Source: Gimesia alba
Lineage (GTDB): Bacteria > Planctomycetota > Planctomycetia > Planctomycetales > Planctomycetaceae
Direction: 5' to 3'
Length of the DNA stretch: 64,000 bases
Assembly (NCBI RefSeq): GCF_007744675.1
Contig: NZ_CP036269.1
Location: forward strand, 930,001 to 994,000
The translations under genes were made by a program, and so were the position numbers. Positions 34,730 through 43,620 of the stretch are shown one piece after another. The notes under the pieces are model-generated. The model saw only the letters and a list, made by a program, of their open reading frames with translations, made no database searches and was not told the origin of the DNA. The first letter of the stretch is position 1; each line of letters starts with the position of its first letter.

Positions 34730-35845
34730 ATGCGTCAGACATCCTTCCTTAAAATGATCAGCGTCTTGTTTGTCGTTCCGCTGGGATGCATGCTTGCCGT
34801 GCCGTCCGTTGCCATCTGTCGCGAAGCAGAGGATCAAACAGGGAGCATTCACGGGCAGTTGACGAATGTGAAAGGTCATGCAGTTCACACCGGACATGCC
34901 GCTGTCTTTCTCTGTGACGCGAAAAGTGGAATGCCCTATTCTCCTGAAACCCGGAAAGTTATTGATCTCGGCTCTGAGGGGGTTCTTCGCTTTGATCAAT
35001 ATTGGCACGCGGTTACCAGCGATATTGGAAACTTTCAATTCAAGAATGTTCCCGTCGGTACGTATCGGCTGGTTGCTCAGTCATGGGCCGGGATCTCGGG
35101 AGTGCCCCGTGCGTTTCCCAAATCGAATCGTAACGATCCGGGGAACGAACCGAGTTCGCTGATCATCCTGCACGGAGTTGCCGATTCGGTCGTGGTGAAA
35201 GCGAATGAAAAAACGCTGGCCTATCCGCGACAGTGGGGCGAAGAGATGCTGCGGATTGAGACCGACCCGCAGGAGTCTCACAATTTTTTGTTGATCAGTC
35301 GTAATCCTCGATTGGGAGAGGGAGTATTGGGGCCGGTCGGCTGGGGGCAGGAATTCATCGCGGGGCTAATTGGCATTACCAGGATGGAAGATTCGTATGT
35401 CACACTCATCGGTTTACCCAAAGGTGCGACCATACATACGGGACTGTTGAACTATGATAATAGTCCCGGTATGGGAGGCGCCTCGTTTGTCATTGGTTCG
35501 AATCAGCCGGCAACACTGCCGATCTATGCGGCATGGAGCAATGGGAAATATCATCCGATTCTCCGTCTGGAGAAACTCACCTTGTTTCTGGAGGAAAACA
35601 AAATCAAGGTGCCAGAACTAACGGGCCTGACTCCAAAGCGTCCGGTGAGTGCTTATGTTGAAGGTGCATGGAGTACAGGGGCAAATCAGGTTGAGGTGCC
35701 GGGCTATGGGAAAGTCAGCGTGATTGATCTACTGGCAGCCGAGAGTTTTGGGAACCTCAAAAAATTTCACCGACAACGAGGACAGCGTCGCCCACAGAAA
35801 AAAACACAAAAGATTCCTGAAGACGATTTACCCAACGACAAATGA
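34730..35845 (+). CDS. Secreted protein with carboxypeptidase-regulatory-like domain
   Basis: 371 residues. Signal peptide 1-30 (MISVLFVVPLGCMLAVPSVAIC). The section SIHGQLTNVKGHAVHTGHAAVFLCD..GNFQFKNVPVGTYRLVAQS has the carboxypeptidase-regulatory-like pattern. The rest contains GEGVLGPVGWGQEFIAGLIGI and a basic C-terminus. Function unknown. ATG 34730 has GAAAGG upstream; the GTG at 34715 is less likely. The 3' end is 24 bp from a convergent gene. Confidence 0.6.
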   Translation: MRQTSFLKMISVLFVVPLGCMLAVPSVAICREAEDQTGSIHGQLTNVKGHAVHTGHAAVFLCDAKSGMPYSPETRKVIDLGSEGVLRFDQYWHAVTSDIGNFQFKNVPVGTYRLVAQSWAGISGVPRAFPKSNRNDPGNEPSSLIILHGVADSVVVKANEKTLAYPRQWGEEMLRIETDPQESHNFLLISRNPRLGEGVLGPVGWGQEFIAGLIGITRMEDSYVTLIGLPKGATIHTGLLNYDNSPGMGGASFVIGSNQPATLPIYAAWSNGKYHPILRLEKLTLFLEENKIKVPELTGLTPKRPVSAYVEGAWSTGANQVEVPGYGKVSVIDLLAAESFGNLKKFHRQRGQRRPQKKTQKIPEDDLPNDK

Positions 35846-35869
35846 CGGTTCCTGGAACACGAAATCGCT

Positions 35870-36421
35870 TTACGGCTTCGCCCGCTCACGGCAAATGCCA
35901 TTCAAATACTGAACCAGCGGCGCCGCGTGTGCCCAGGCCTCGTTGAGGTTATTGATGTCGCCGTTATCGCCCAGGTCGTGGAAGTATTGAGGCACGCCGT
36001 CAAATGCACGTTCGATTAGCGATTCCAGCAGCGCGGGATCAATGCGATTGGCCAGCACCCATTCGTAGGCGACTTTATAAATCTTGTAGCGGGCTTCCAG
36101 ATAGCCGATCAACTTTTTGCCGTACTGGTGGCCCGCCGGTTTCTTCTGCACGCGTTTCTTGCCGCGGCCTCGAAACAGGTGCGGCGCGGTCTTGCCGCGG
36201 ATGACTTTGAGCCCCTGCCAGATGCCCTCGACCGTTTCGCTCACCTTGCCGGGCATGCCGGGAATGGGAATCTCCCCGTGCGGCCAGAGAGGACTAAACG
36301 TGCAAAACGGAGGATCGCCATAACTGCTGACATCATAAACCACGGTCCCAGCAGGCAGATTTTCCTTGTGGGAGTAAGGCAGGAAGACACAGGGCGCAAA
36401 GGGGGTTACAGGTTTCATCAC
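35870..36421 (-). CDS. Hypothetical protein, unknown
   Basis: 183 residues. Soluble, no signal. N-terminus MMKPVTPFAPCVFLPYSHKE; central VSETVEGIWQGLKVIRGK and a basic segment RGRGKKRVQKKP; C-terminal GVPQYFHDLGDNGDINNLNEAWAHA. It may be a domain of unknown function found in other bacteria, but I cannot place it with confidence. Convergent with the carboxypeptidase-regulatory-like gene. Confidence 0.55.
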   Translation of the reverse strand: MMKPVTPFAPCVFLPYSHKENLPAGTVVYDVSSYGDPPFCTFSPLWPHGEIPIPGMPGKVSETVEGIWQGLKVIRGKTAPHLFRGRGKKRVQKKPAGHQYGKKLIGYLEARYKIYKVAYEWVLANRIDPALLESLIERAFDGVPQYFHDLGDNGDINNLNEAWAHAAPLVQYLNGICRERAKP

Positions 36422-36754
36422 AATCTCGGCAAAGCTGGAGTCAGGGAGAACTTACGAAATCTCCCCAATGGGAGCTGTGACACCGTTCTCTCCACTTCGG
36501 TTCAGAATCTTGGTCTGAACCAGGATTTTTACAAAGATGATGACTTCTGAATTCGGCTGATTTTCTGACTCTTCGTGGAAAACGCGATTAGTACAAAGTG
36601 TTTCATACTAAGGATTTCCGCCCTGATTAATACGGTCCACCTGAGGAGAAAAAAACGCAGAAAAAGTTGTCCCCTGGTCTATTGGTCGTTCGTTATCATT
36701 GTGTACGATCCATTCGCATCAGCGAAATTTATGATTCCAGAAAAGGACAAACAG
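36422..36754. other. Non-coding gap upstream of the DGPF genes
   Basis: No repeat and no gene is seen. It contains the candidate ECF-type promoter motif at 36668-36692. Confidence 0.5.
36668..36692 (+). promoter_or_regulatory. Candidate ECF42 promoter motif for first DGPF gene
   Basis: TGTCCC at 36668-36673, 13 bases, then CGTTCG at 36687-36692. The same layout (TGTCCC-N13-CATTCG) is at 37136-37160 upstream of the second DGPF gene. ECF42 factors are reported to use a TGTCG-like -35 and a CG-type -10. Confidence 0.35.
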
Positions 36755-37111
36755 ATGCCCAAGTTTATGTTTCTGCAGCGCAGCAGCGGAGGTTGTGAAG
36801 AAAATCGCCCTGAAATGACACCCGAACAGATGCAAGCCGGTATGAAGGCCTGGATGGATTGGGTTAACAATGGCACCGAAGAAGGCTGGTTACTCGATCC
36901 CGGGAGCCCTTTAGATGGTTCTGGAGCAGTAGTGCAACCTGATTTGACAGTGCTAGATGGTCCGTTCACAGAATCGAAAGAACTGGTGGGGGGATACAGT
37001 ATCGTCCAGGCTCCAGATTTGGCTGCAGCGTGCGAATTGGCGAAGCAAACCATGAAGCTGGCAGGCGGTGGAAAGATTGAAGTCCGTGAATTCGCGAACT
37101 TTTGTGAATGA
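36755..37111 (+). CDS. DGPF-domain (YCII-related) protein
   Basis: 118 residues. MPKFMFLQRSSGG, MKAWMDWVNNGTEEGWLLD and the DGPFTESKELVGGY motif (about residues 69-82) are typical. These small proteins are the regular neighbours of ECF42 sigma factors. It is about 50 percent identical by eye to the next gene, so a tandem duplication. ATG 36755 follows AAGGAC. Confidence 0.85.
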   Translation: MPKFMFLQRSSGGCEENRPEMTPEQMQAGMKAWMDWVNNGTEEGWLLDPGSPLDGSGAVVQPDLTVLDGPFTESKELVGGYSIVQAPDLAAACELAKQTMKLAGGGKIEVREFANFCE

Positions 37112-37135
37112 CCGGTCTCATTCTTTTGCAATTCA

Positions 37136-37160
37136 TGTCCCAGAAACGTGGCGTCATTCG
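37136..37160 (+). promoter_or_regulatory. Candidate ECF42 promoter motif for second DGPF gene
   Basis: TGTCCC at 37136-37141, 13 bases, CATTCG at 37155-37160, mirroring 36668-36692. The spacing to the start is 73 bases here and 62 in the first gene. Confidence 0.35.
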
Positions 37161-37233
37161 TCAGGTTGATGAATGACGAATGTTCATGGGGCAATCGTCA
37201 GAATATATTCCTAAGGATCTGAGGAGTTTGAAA

Positions 37234-37590
37234 ATGCCGAAATTTATGTTTGTATATCGTGGTGGCCATGAAGGCATGGAACACGCAACGCCCGAAGAGA
37301 TGCAGCAGGTCATGCAGGTGTGGATGGATTGGATCCAGGGTGGTGTCGAGGCCGGCTGGTTATTGGATGGTGGTGATGGTTTGAAGCCGGAAGGTGCGAT
37401 TGTGAACGCGGACCTGTCTGTGATCGATGGGCCGTTTACAGAATCGAAAGAGCTCGTTGGTGGTTATTCAATGGTGGAAGCGCATGACCTGGCTGCGGCG
37501 ATCGAGTTGGCTAAAGGGTCTCCGATGCCCCAGTCGGGGGGGACGGTTGAGGTGCGTCAAATCATGCAGCCGGGGATGGAAGGCTCATGA
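37234..37590 (+). CDS. DGPF-domain (YCII-related) protein
   Basis: 118 residues. MPKFMFVYRGGHEG, QVWMDWIQGGVEAGWLLDGG and DGPFTESKELVGGY are identical in pattern to the preceding gene. ATG 37234 with GAGGAG 7 bases upstream. Its stop overlaps the sigma-factor start (ATGA at 37587), so it is translationally coupled to it. This is the conserved DGPF-ECF42 arrangement. Confidence 0.9.
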   Translation: MPKFMFVYRGGHEGMEHATPEEMQQVMQVWMDWIQGGVEAGWLLDGGDGLKPEGAIVNADLSVIDGPFTESKELVGGYSMVEAHDLAAAIELAKGSPMPQSGGTVEVRQIMQPGMEGS

Positions 37591-38843
37591 AGCACTCGAC
37601 CAGTCAGCTGGTTGAACACTTCTTTCGGCATGAGTCTGCTAATTTAGTCGCAGTGCTGACGCGTGCCTTTGGGATTCGCCGCTTGGACCTTATCGAAGAC
37701 ATGGTTCAGGCGGCGATGCTGGAAGCGATGCATACATGGAAGCAAAGCGGTGTTCCGGACAAGCCTGCCGCCTGGATTCACCGTGTGGCTAAGAATCGTA
37801 TTCTGGATGCGCTGCGCCGTGAAAAGATACATGAAAAAGCCATTTCGTTTACTGGTCAATCGATACGCGACCAGGAATCGATTGTCGATCAGTGGCTGGA
37901 AGAAGAACATTTGCCTGACAGTCTGCTACGGATGATCTTCGTCTGCTGTCATCCCTCACTTGAGCGAAAAACACAGATTGCATTAACGCTGAAAACGCTT
38001 TGCGGATTTGGTGTTTCTGAGATCGCGCGTGGCCTGCTACTGCCTGAAGAGACCGTAAAGAAACGCATTCAACGTGCAAAGAAGTCGTTGGCTGCTGCAA
38101 ATGTACCGCTCGAATTTCCAGTTGATGATCGGCTGGTGCAACGCTTGGACGTGGTCCACGATGTGCTCTACCTGATGTTTAATGAAGGTTATAGTACCTC
38201 GCTGGGCAGCGAACCGATCCGAGATGATATCTGCGAAGAAGCAGCACGGTTGTGTCATCTGCTTTGCGAAAGTGCCTATTGCCTGCCTGTCACAAAGGCT
38301 TTATTGGCATTGATGTTGTTTCAAGCAGCCCGGTTTGATGCGAGAACTGATGAGGATGGCGCTGTGATTCTGCTGGAAGATCAGGATCGCACCAGGTGGG
38401 ATCGTTGTCTGATCATGAACGCACAAAGCTGGTTGGCGCAATCAAAAACCGATCAGCCCACGACATTTCATCTTGAGGCAGCCATCGCGATGCAGCACTG
38501 TATCGCCCCCAGTGTCGAAGCGACAAATTGGGAGACTATCGTACGTCTTTACAGCCGACTGATGCAACTGCGAGAGTCGCCCGTCTATTCATTGAACCGG
38601 GCCATTGCCCTAGCCCAGGCGGGCGATACTTGTGAGGCATTGATGCAATTAGAATCGTTACAGAGTCGAGAAGAGATGCAGAATTATCTGCTGCTTGATT
38701 GCGCGTTTGCCCGGATTCATGAACTGGATGGCAACACACAGTCAGCCATCGATGCCTGTCTGCGTGCGTTGTCCAAAGCAGTTGCGCCGCATGAGAAAGA
38801 ACTGCTGGAACGAAAGCTTCTTAAGCTTACTGAAAAGCGTTGA
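37587..38843 (+). CDS. ECF42-group RNA polymerase sigma factor
   Basis: 418 residues. Sigma region 2 from about 15 to 75 (LDLIEDMVQAAMLEAMHTWK..PAAWIHRVAKNRILDALRR), region 4 from about 110 to 165 (IALTLKTLCGFGVSEIARGLLLPEETVKKRIQRAKKSL). A C-terminal helical extension of about 240 residues has TPR-like character (ETIVRLYSRLMQLRESPVYSLNRAIALAQAG). Fused extension plus DGPF neighbours define the ECF42 group, whose signal is largely unknown and which lack a classical anti-sigma factor. The extension is thought to be needed for activity. Confidence 0.9.
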   Translation: MKHSTSQLVEHFFRHESANLVAVLTRAFGIRRLDLIEDMVQAAMLEAMHTWKQSGVPDKPAAWIHRVAKNRILDALRREKIHEKAISFTGQSIRDQESIVDQWLEEEHLPDSLLRMIFVCCHPSLERKTQIALTLKTLCGFGVSEIARGLLLPEETVKKRIQRAKKSLAAANVPLEFPVDDRLVQRLDVVHDVLYLMFNEGYSTSLGSEPIRDDICEEAARLCHLLCESAYCLPVTKALLALMLFQAARFDARTDEDGAVILLEDQDRTRWDRCLIMNAQSWLAQSKTDQPTTFHLEAAIAMQHCIAPSVEATNWETIVRLYSRLMQLRESPVYSLNRAIALAQAGDTCEALMQLESLQSREEMQNYLLLDCAFARIHELDGNTQSAIDACLRALSKAVAPHEKELLERKLLKLTEKR

Positions 38844-39169
38844 GGATAATTCGCATGCCGTTGATTCTGAACTACCGAAGCGAAAGAAAAGTAGGGGTCT
38901 GAGCTCGTCTCAGACCCCTGCGTTCAGGGACTAGCAATCTGGAAGACTCGAATCCGTTCAGAGCCAGTTGATCCGCCTGCTACAATGTTGCCTGCTGTTA
39001 AGTGATTGTAAAACGAACACGAATTTCTACCGTTGAAAACGGGTAAAAAAACAAAAAAATAGAAATCGAATCGATTGAGGGAAATGCCGGGAGGGATCGG
39101 TGGTTTAAAATACTGCTCAATGTCTCGCACTGAGATGCAGTCTGAATTGAAGCTGGTTGGCAGGCACGC
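38844..39169. other. Non-coding gap between sigma gene and FecR gene
   Basis: The only feature seen is the hairpin at 38891-38920, described separately. The rest is AT-rich with no gene. Confidence 0.5.
38891..38922 (+). repeat. GTAG-hairpin, terminator-like
   Basis: GTAGGGGTCTGAG, loop CTCGT, CTCAGACCCCTGC: a perfect 11-bp stem (38893-38903 and 38909-38919) preceded by GTAG. It follows the sigma gene by 48 bp. GTAG plus GGGG hairpin resembles the REP family but the stem and loop are different. No T-run, so not a classical terminator. Confidence 0.5.
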
Positions 39170-40879
39170 TTATTGCTTTTCAAGCACCAGCCTGGGGAGA
39201 TCGGGATTGACCACAGAGTCCCAAGTCGTGCCAATGCGTAATTCATCAAACAGGAAGTCGCCCTTGCGTGCGACTTTGATCCGAACCAGATCGAAGACAT
39301 TTGAGTCCTGAAAAGGGGTTGTGTTACAGCTCCAGACAGGAGGTTCGCGATCAGGAATGGCTTCTGTTTCTGAAAAGGCGCGCAGAAAGACCTGGTCGGA
39401 GGCTTTTTCACTGGCGACAATTTTCGCGACAAAGAAATAGGTTTCTCCAGTTTGCAGCGGAGGTGCTTTTTCAAGGATCTGCATATCGGCTTGCAGGATG
39501 ACGTAATTAGTAGAACTCATGCCAAACAGGATTTTGCGAGCATGTTCCAGTTTGGCTGATGTCTGTAGTGAAAGATTGCCAAATTGCTCACTGTTTCCAG
39601 CCGCGTCACTGTGTTTTTTCTGCATGTAGAAGCTGAGGTAATAGATGGCGTTCGTATCCATGCGGATTGGCTTTTCCAGGGTACGCCAGGCCGTCGTATT
39701 TGGCTTGCGAAGTTCGATCAAACCCAACTGATTTTCTGCCAGTTGGGTTCTGGCCAGCGACTGGCGGGGGTGACTGTCGCATTTGGCAAGCGCGCCGCTG
39801 TGCATCTGCTTCCGCCACGGGTTTTCCCAGCCGATTCCGGTATTTTGCCATTCAGAAAAACGTTCCGGATCACTGATCACGGGGGGATGGAAGCTGTCGT
39901 AGACTTGTAATTCCTGTTGCAGTGCCTGTAAATCTTTCGGCGCTCCCGGAACTTCTCGGTTAAACAGATTCGGTTGCAACTGAATATCATCAATGCTCTG
40001 ATCGTTGAGATGTTTGGCCTGACCAGCCTCGATAATCACCGATTCTGCAAACTGTTCGTTCTTCTGATTGGGGTCAACTCGAACCGCCCCCTCGAAGACA
40101 TACAGGTCCACTTCACCATCCTTGTCAATTTTGGCACCATATTCTGTCCCAATATCATGAAACGTCAGCAGGGGGGTGATCAAGGAAAATTCGGGTGATG
40201 GTTCATACCCGTGCAGAACCATCTTTCCATAATCGAGCTTTGCGCAGCAGGCTGTCACCATATTGATTTTAGTCGGCCCTTCGAGAATCAGGCGCACTCC
40301 GGAATCAAAGCGAAATTCGGCGACTCCCTGTTCGAGAATCAGTTCGTTGCTTAAGAGTCTCTGTCCGGAGAATTCAGGAGGGAATTCTCCTCCCCAGACG
40401 CAATCGGTGGCACGGGTGAGAGTGGCGATATAAGGCAGGTCCGTTAATTTTTCCTTTGTGATCGAATCTGGTGTCTGTTTCCAGAGGAAATCGCCTGAGG
40501 TCATCCATTCCAGAGCCAGAAACAGGACCAGCGAAGTAGCGACCGCCAGGAAGTAATGCATGTAAAGCAACCGTCTGCCTGAAGACCTCCGCTTGATTTC
40601 CTGAGGCTCCTGGTAGAGCTGCGGTTTCTGTGCCGTTTCCTTGATGTCAGTCTCGCCAATAGCAGTCGCTTCCAGTGCCAGTAGACGCTTTGACATGTCG
40701 TCCTGGATTCCCGAATCGATATCGACGTACTCAAAGTAGTGTTGTATCGCCCGGGGATCGGAGAGGAGAAAGCTCTGGAACTGTTCGAATTCCGAATCAG
40801 AAAGTCCGCCCTCCGGGCTGTGATTTAACAGCTGGTTTAGCAACGGTTCAAATTCAGGGGAGAGATCCTGGACTGACAT
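39170..40879 (-). CDS. FecR-domain membrane protein with jelly-roll C-terminus
   Basis: 569 residues. Cytoplasmic N-terminus with anti-sigma-like helices, membrane helix at about 103-123 (YMHYFLAVATSLVLFLALEWM, landmark), FecR domain about 170-290 (FRFDSGVRLILEGPTKINMV and FHDIGTEYGAKIDKDGEVDLYVFEGAVRV), and a C-terminal region with a DELRIGTTWDSV motif found at the end of LamG/jelly-roll domains. It probably senses or transduces an outside signal to the ECF sigma factor. It overlaps that sigma gene by one base. Confidence 0.8.
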   Translation of the reverse strand: MSVQDLSPEFEPLLNQLLNHSPEGGLSDSEFEQFQSFLLSDPRAIQHYFEYVDIDSGIQDDMSKRLLALEATAIGETDIKETAQKPQLYQEPQEIKRRSSGRRLLYMHYFLAVATSLVLFLALEWMTSGDFLWKQTPDSITKEKLTDLPYIATLTRATDCVWGGEFPPEFSGQRLLSNELILEQGVAEFRFDSGVRLILEGPTKINMVTACCAKLDYGKMVLHGYEPSPEFSLITPLLTFHDIGTEYGAKIDKDGEVDLYVFEGAVRVDPNQKNEQFAESVIIEAGQAKHLNDQSIDDIQLQPNLFNREVPGAPKDLQALQQELQVYDSFHPPVISDPERFSEWQNTGIGWENPWRKQMHSGALAKCDSHPRQSLARTQLAENQLGLIELRKPNTTAWRTLEKPIRMDTNAIYYLSFYMQKKHSDAAGNSEQFGNLSLQTSAKLEHARKILFGMSSTNYVILQADMQILEKAPPLQTGETYFFVAKIVASEKASDQVFLRAFSETEAIPDREPPVWSCNTTPFQDSNVFDLVRIKVARKGDFLFDELRIGTTWDSVVNPDLPRLVLEKQ

Positions 40880-41424
40880 TATGCCTGCGACTCACTTTGG
40901 AGCTTACGGGAGATACAATCTGCCAATTCACGTCTAAGGAGTGAAAGGCGGTTATACAGAGTCTGAATGGATCTGTTGGCTGCCTTTGCCATTTCTTTCA
41001 GTGGCTCATTTTTAAGGGTGACATTCTGCAACAGCTGCCGATCTTCTGGGGGCAGTTCGTTTAAACAATCATGGAGCAGTTCCAGTCGGAGATTGTAATT
41101 AGTTAACTGCTGCTCTCGTTTCTGTGACATTGTTTCAATGAGTTCCTGACTGTAAAAATGCCGATCGTGCTGTATGCTTCGACGGTAATTACAAACAGTA
41201 TAAAAAGCGATTCCACAGGCCCAGAAAAAGAAGTCGCGTTCCTGGTCGAACTCATCAAATTTTTTCCAGAGCGTCAAACAGACACGCTGGTAAATATCTT
41301 CGGCATCAGAGTTATGAGGCACTAATGCCCGGATGTAACCAAAGATCCTTAAGCGTTCTTTACTTAACAAAGATGTAAAGAGCCCTTGTGAATTGTGATT
41401 GAGCGCTGGTATGAAATTCGACAT
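40879..41424 (-). CDS. ECF RNA polymerase sigma factor
   Basis: 181 residues. Region 2: LLSKERLRIFGYIRALVPHNSDAEDIYQRVCLTLWKKFDEFD. Region 4: LNELPPEDRQLLQNVTLKNEPLKEMAKAANRSIQTLYNRLSLLRREL. It belongs to the planctomycete/verrucomicrobial ECF type that pairs with FecR proteins. The FecR gene starts in the overlap with its stop. ECF factors of this kind often autoregulate. Confidence 0.9.
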   Translation of the reverse strand: MSNFIPALNHNSQGLFTSLLSKERLRIFGYIRALVPHNSDAEDIYQRVCLTLWKKFDEFDQERDFFFWACGIAFYTVCNYRRSIQHDRHFYSQELIETMSQKREQQLTNYNLRLELLHDCLNELPPEDRQLLQNVTLKNEPLKEMAKAANRSIQTLYNRLSLLRRELADCISRKLQSESQA

Positions 41425-41770
41425 AATCGCCGGAAACTCTGATTGTAAAAAATGGCAGAAAAATAACCTGTTCTGATGATGTCAAATTCAGGTCATCAAG
41501 ATAAATAGTGCCATTTTTAACTTGGTTTGATCATCTTCACCATTCAGATATCATATACAATACATACGATTAGTTATCATGCAAGTAAAAAACAGAAAAT
41601 TGTGTGCGTCAGAGCATTTTGCGGTCAATCAACTCGTGCAAAGCGCAAACAAAAATAGAAACACGAGCAGTATTCAGGGGAGATAGACTGCTATCAAAAC
41701 GCAGGCTATCATAATCGGTTCCAGAAACGCAAAACAGTCGAACCAGGCTTTCAAAGAGACAGGACGCAGA
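41425..41770. other. Non-coding gap, AT-rich
   Basis: Divergent promoters for the ECF operon and the DinB gene must lie here. No hairpin, repeat or RNA gene recognised. Confidence 0.5.
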
Positions 41771-42313
41771 ATGGATCATTTCACGCAGTTTATGTCAGCG
41801 GTTATCAACACGTTCGAATCCAATCAACGGATGGCCGAGCGGGCAGTGGAACAGGTTTCGGATGAGGGTCTGCGCGTTGCCTTAGATGAGCATACAAATT
41901 CCATCGCGGTGATCATGAAGCACGTCGCCGGGAATCTGATTTCGCGCTGGACCGATTTTCTGACGACCGACGGCGAGAAGCCGGACCGCAACCGGGACGA
42001 TGAATTCGTCGATACGTTTTCCGAACGCGCAGAGTTGCTGGCTTACTGGGAGCGGGGCTGGTCAACTTTGCTGGATTCGCTCAAAAGCCTGACGCCGGAC
42101 GATCTGGAAAAAACAGTTTTTATTCGAGGCGAAGCACATACGGTGCCGTTGGCGATTCAACGGTCACTCGGCCACACCTGTTATCACGTGGGACAGATCG
42201 TGCAAGTCGCCCGCATCCAGGCCGGCGATAACTGGAACACACTCACGATCCCCCGCGGCCAATCGGAACAATTTAATAAAGCACGCTGGGGCGAGGGCAA
42301 ACCGAGTGCATAA
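41771..42313 (+). CDS. DUF1572 (DinB-superfamily) protein
   Basis: 180 residues. SIAVIMKHVAGNLISRWTDFL carries the first metal His. AIQRSLGHTCYHVGQIVQVARI has the HxxxHxxQ pattern of the last helix. Length and order fit DUF1572. No partner in context, but the 3' end runs into the repeat at 42328. Confidence 0.8.
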   Translation: MDHFTQFMSAVINTFESNQRMAERAVEQVSDEGLRVALDEHTNSIAVIMKHVAGNLISRWTDFLTTDGEKPDRNRDDEFVDTFSERAELLAYWERGWSTLLDSLKSLTPDDLEKTVFIRGEAHTVPLAIQRSLGHTCYHVGQIVQVARIQAGDNWNTLTIPRGQSEQFNKARWGEGKPSA

Positions 42314-42327
42314 CAAAACATAATATG

Positions 42328-42404
42328 AGCGGCACGGCGCTAGCCGCCGTTTTTGATCAATGTTGCGTTTCACACAAACGGTGGCTAGCGCCATTCCGCT
42401 CATT
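42328..42404. repeat. Inverted pair of GGCGCTAGCC repeats
   Basis: Left arm TGAGCGGCACGGCGCTAGCC then GCCG; right arm CGGTGGCTAGCGCCATTCCG then CTCA. Together they form a large hairpin of two inverted copies. It fills the gap between convergent genes 41771-42313 and ada. The ada stop TGA is the TGA of the right arm, so gene and repeat overlap. Confidence 0.75.
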
Positions 42405-43488
42405 TTTGTTGTCCTTTTTTTACGTTTTCAATTTCTAACAATCGTTTCTTGCGCCACAAACCGCCGCCGTAACCAGTCAAACTTCCGTCGGCTCCGATGA
42501 CGCGATGACAGGGAATCAGAATCGCGATCCGGTTATCGCCGTTGGCGCGGGCGACGGCGCGGACTGCTGTGGTCTGGCCGATGATTTCCGCCTGTTCGGA
42601 ATATGAGCGGGTCTCGCCACAGGGAATGGTTTGCAGTGCCGCCCAGACTTTCTGCTGAAACTCGGTGCCGGGCGTAATCAGCGGGAGATCGAATTCCGTT
42701 CGCTTACCGGCAAAGTAGGCCTGGAGTTGTCCCTCCAGTTGAGCGAAAAAGGGGCTGTCGCCGGGCAGTGCTGTGGCCTTCAATCGTTTTTGCAATCGGT
42801 TAATTTGTGTCTCCAGCATCCGTCGATCCGTGAATTCGAGCAGACAGATTCCCTGTTCCGTTGCGCCCGCCAGCATCGGACCGAGGGGTGTCAAGATCCG
42901 ACTGACGGCAATCACCTGTTGACCTTTACTTTTGGCAGGTGCCGCGCCCATGGTTTTCTTGAAGCCTTCGCCGAACCCGCTGAGTGATTCGTAGCCGCTC
43001 TGAAAAGCAGCGTCGGTGACCGGCGTTTTGTGTTGAATCTGACTGAAAGCCTGGTTGATGCGACGCATGCGCAAATAGGCGGCGAAGCTCATGCCGTGCA
43101 GTTTCTGAAACCAGCGACGCACACGCACGGGGTCGAGACCCCGCTCCCGCAGATCTTCGGCCTGCAATCGAATCGTGGCATCCTGCTCGACCTCTTCAAT
43201 CAACGGCTGCAGCCAGTCGGGCGTCGATCCCAGCGCCACCAGTGGCCGACAGATTTTGCATTCCCGATAACCATTGGCGAGCGCGGTTTTCGCATCGGGA
43301 AAATATTCCACATTCTCCGGCTTCGGCTTGCGCGCTGAACAGGAGGGCCGACAGAAGATTCCCGTCGTCCGAATCGCCGCCACGAAGACGCCTTCAAAGC
43401 GGCTGTCCCGCTGGACCAGCGCTGCGTACATGGTCTCACGGTCAGGCAGCGACTGCGTCTGGTTTGTTGCTTTATCTGTCGTATTCAT
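42400..43488 (-). CDS. ada: Bifunctional Ada: methylphosphotriester repair and O6-methylguanine methyltransferase
   Basis: 362 residues. Zinc/repair domain with Cys46, 50, 77 and 80 (IFCRPSC..ECKICRP), AraC-type HTH around 100-175 with MRRINQAFSQ, and a methyltransferase domain with Cys327 in ILIPCHRVIG. It removes methyl damage from DNA and, once methylated on the N-terminal Cys, activates its own and related genes. The stop codon is in a repeat. Confidence 0.93.
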   Translation of the reverse strand: MNTTDKATNQTQSLPDRETMYAALVQRDSRFEGVFVAAIRTTGIFCRPSCSARKPKPENVEYFPDAKTALANGYRECKICRPLVALGSTPDWLQPLIEEVEQDATIRLQAEDLRERGLDPVRVRRWFQKLHGMSFAAYLRMRRINQAFSQIQHKTPVTDAAFQSGYESLSGFGEGFKKTMGAAPAKSKGQQVIAVSRILTPLGPMLAGATEQGICLLEFTDRRMLETQINRLQKRLKATALPGDSPFFAQLEGQLQAYFAGKRTEFDLPLITPGTEFQQKVWAALQTIPCGETRSYSEQAEIIGQTTAVRAVARANGDNRIAILIPCHRVIGADGSLTGYGGGLWRKKRLLEIENVKKGQQK

Positions 43489-43591
43489 TTCCTGAATGTC
43501 CCTGTAATACGGGTGTCTGTATTAACATGGTATCCATTCAGAAATCAGCGACAACCGGGAAAGGAACAGGGAATTGGGTTTTGTGGGATTT

Positions 43592-43620
43592 CACAGAACG
43601 GCGGCTAGTGCCGTGCATTA
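43592..43620 (+). repeat. GGCGGCTAGTGCC repeat, single arm
   Basis: AGAACGGCGGCTAGTGCCG is one arm of the family seen as a pair at 42328-42404. Otherwise 43489-43786 contains nothing recognised. Confidence 0.6.

Noticed and set aside
34547..35038. Minus-strand open frame over the secreted carboxypeptidase-regulatory-like protein
   Set aside because: The plus-strand frame has a signal peptide and a domain; the minus frame has no motif or ribosome site.
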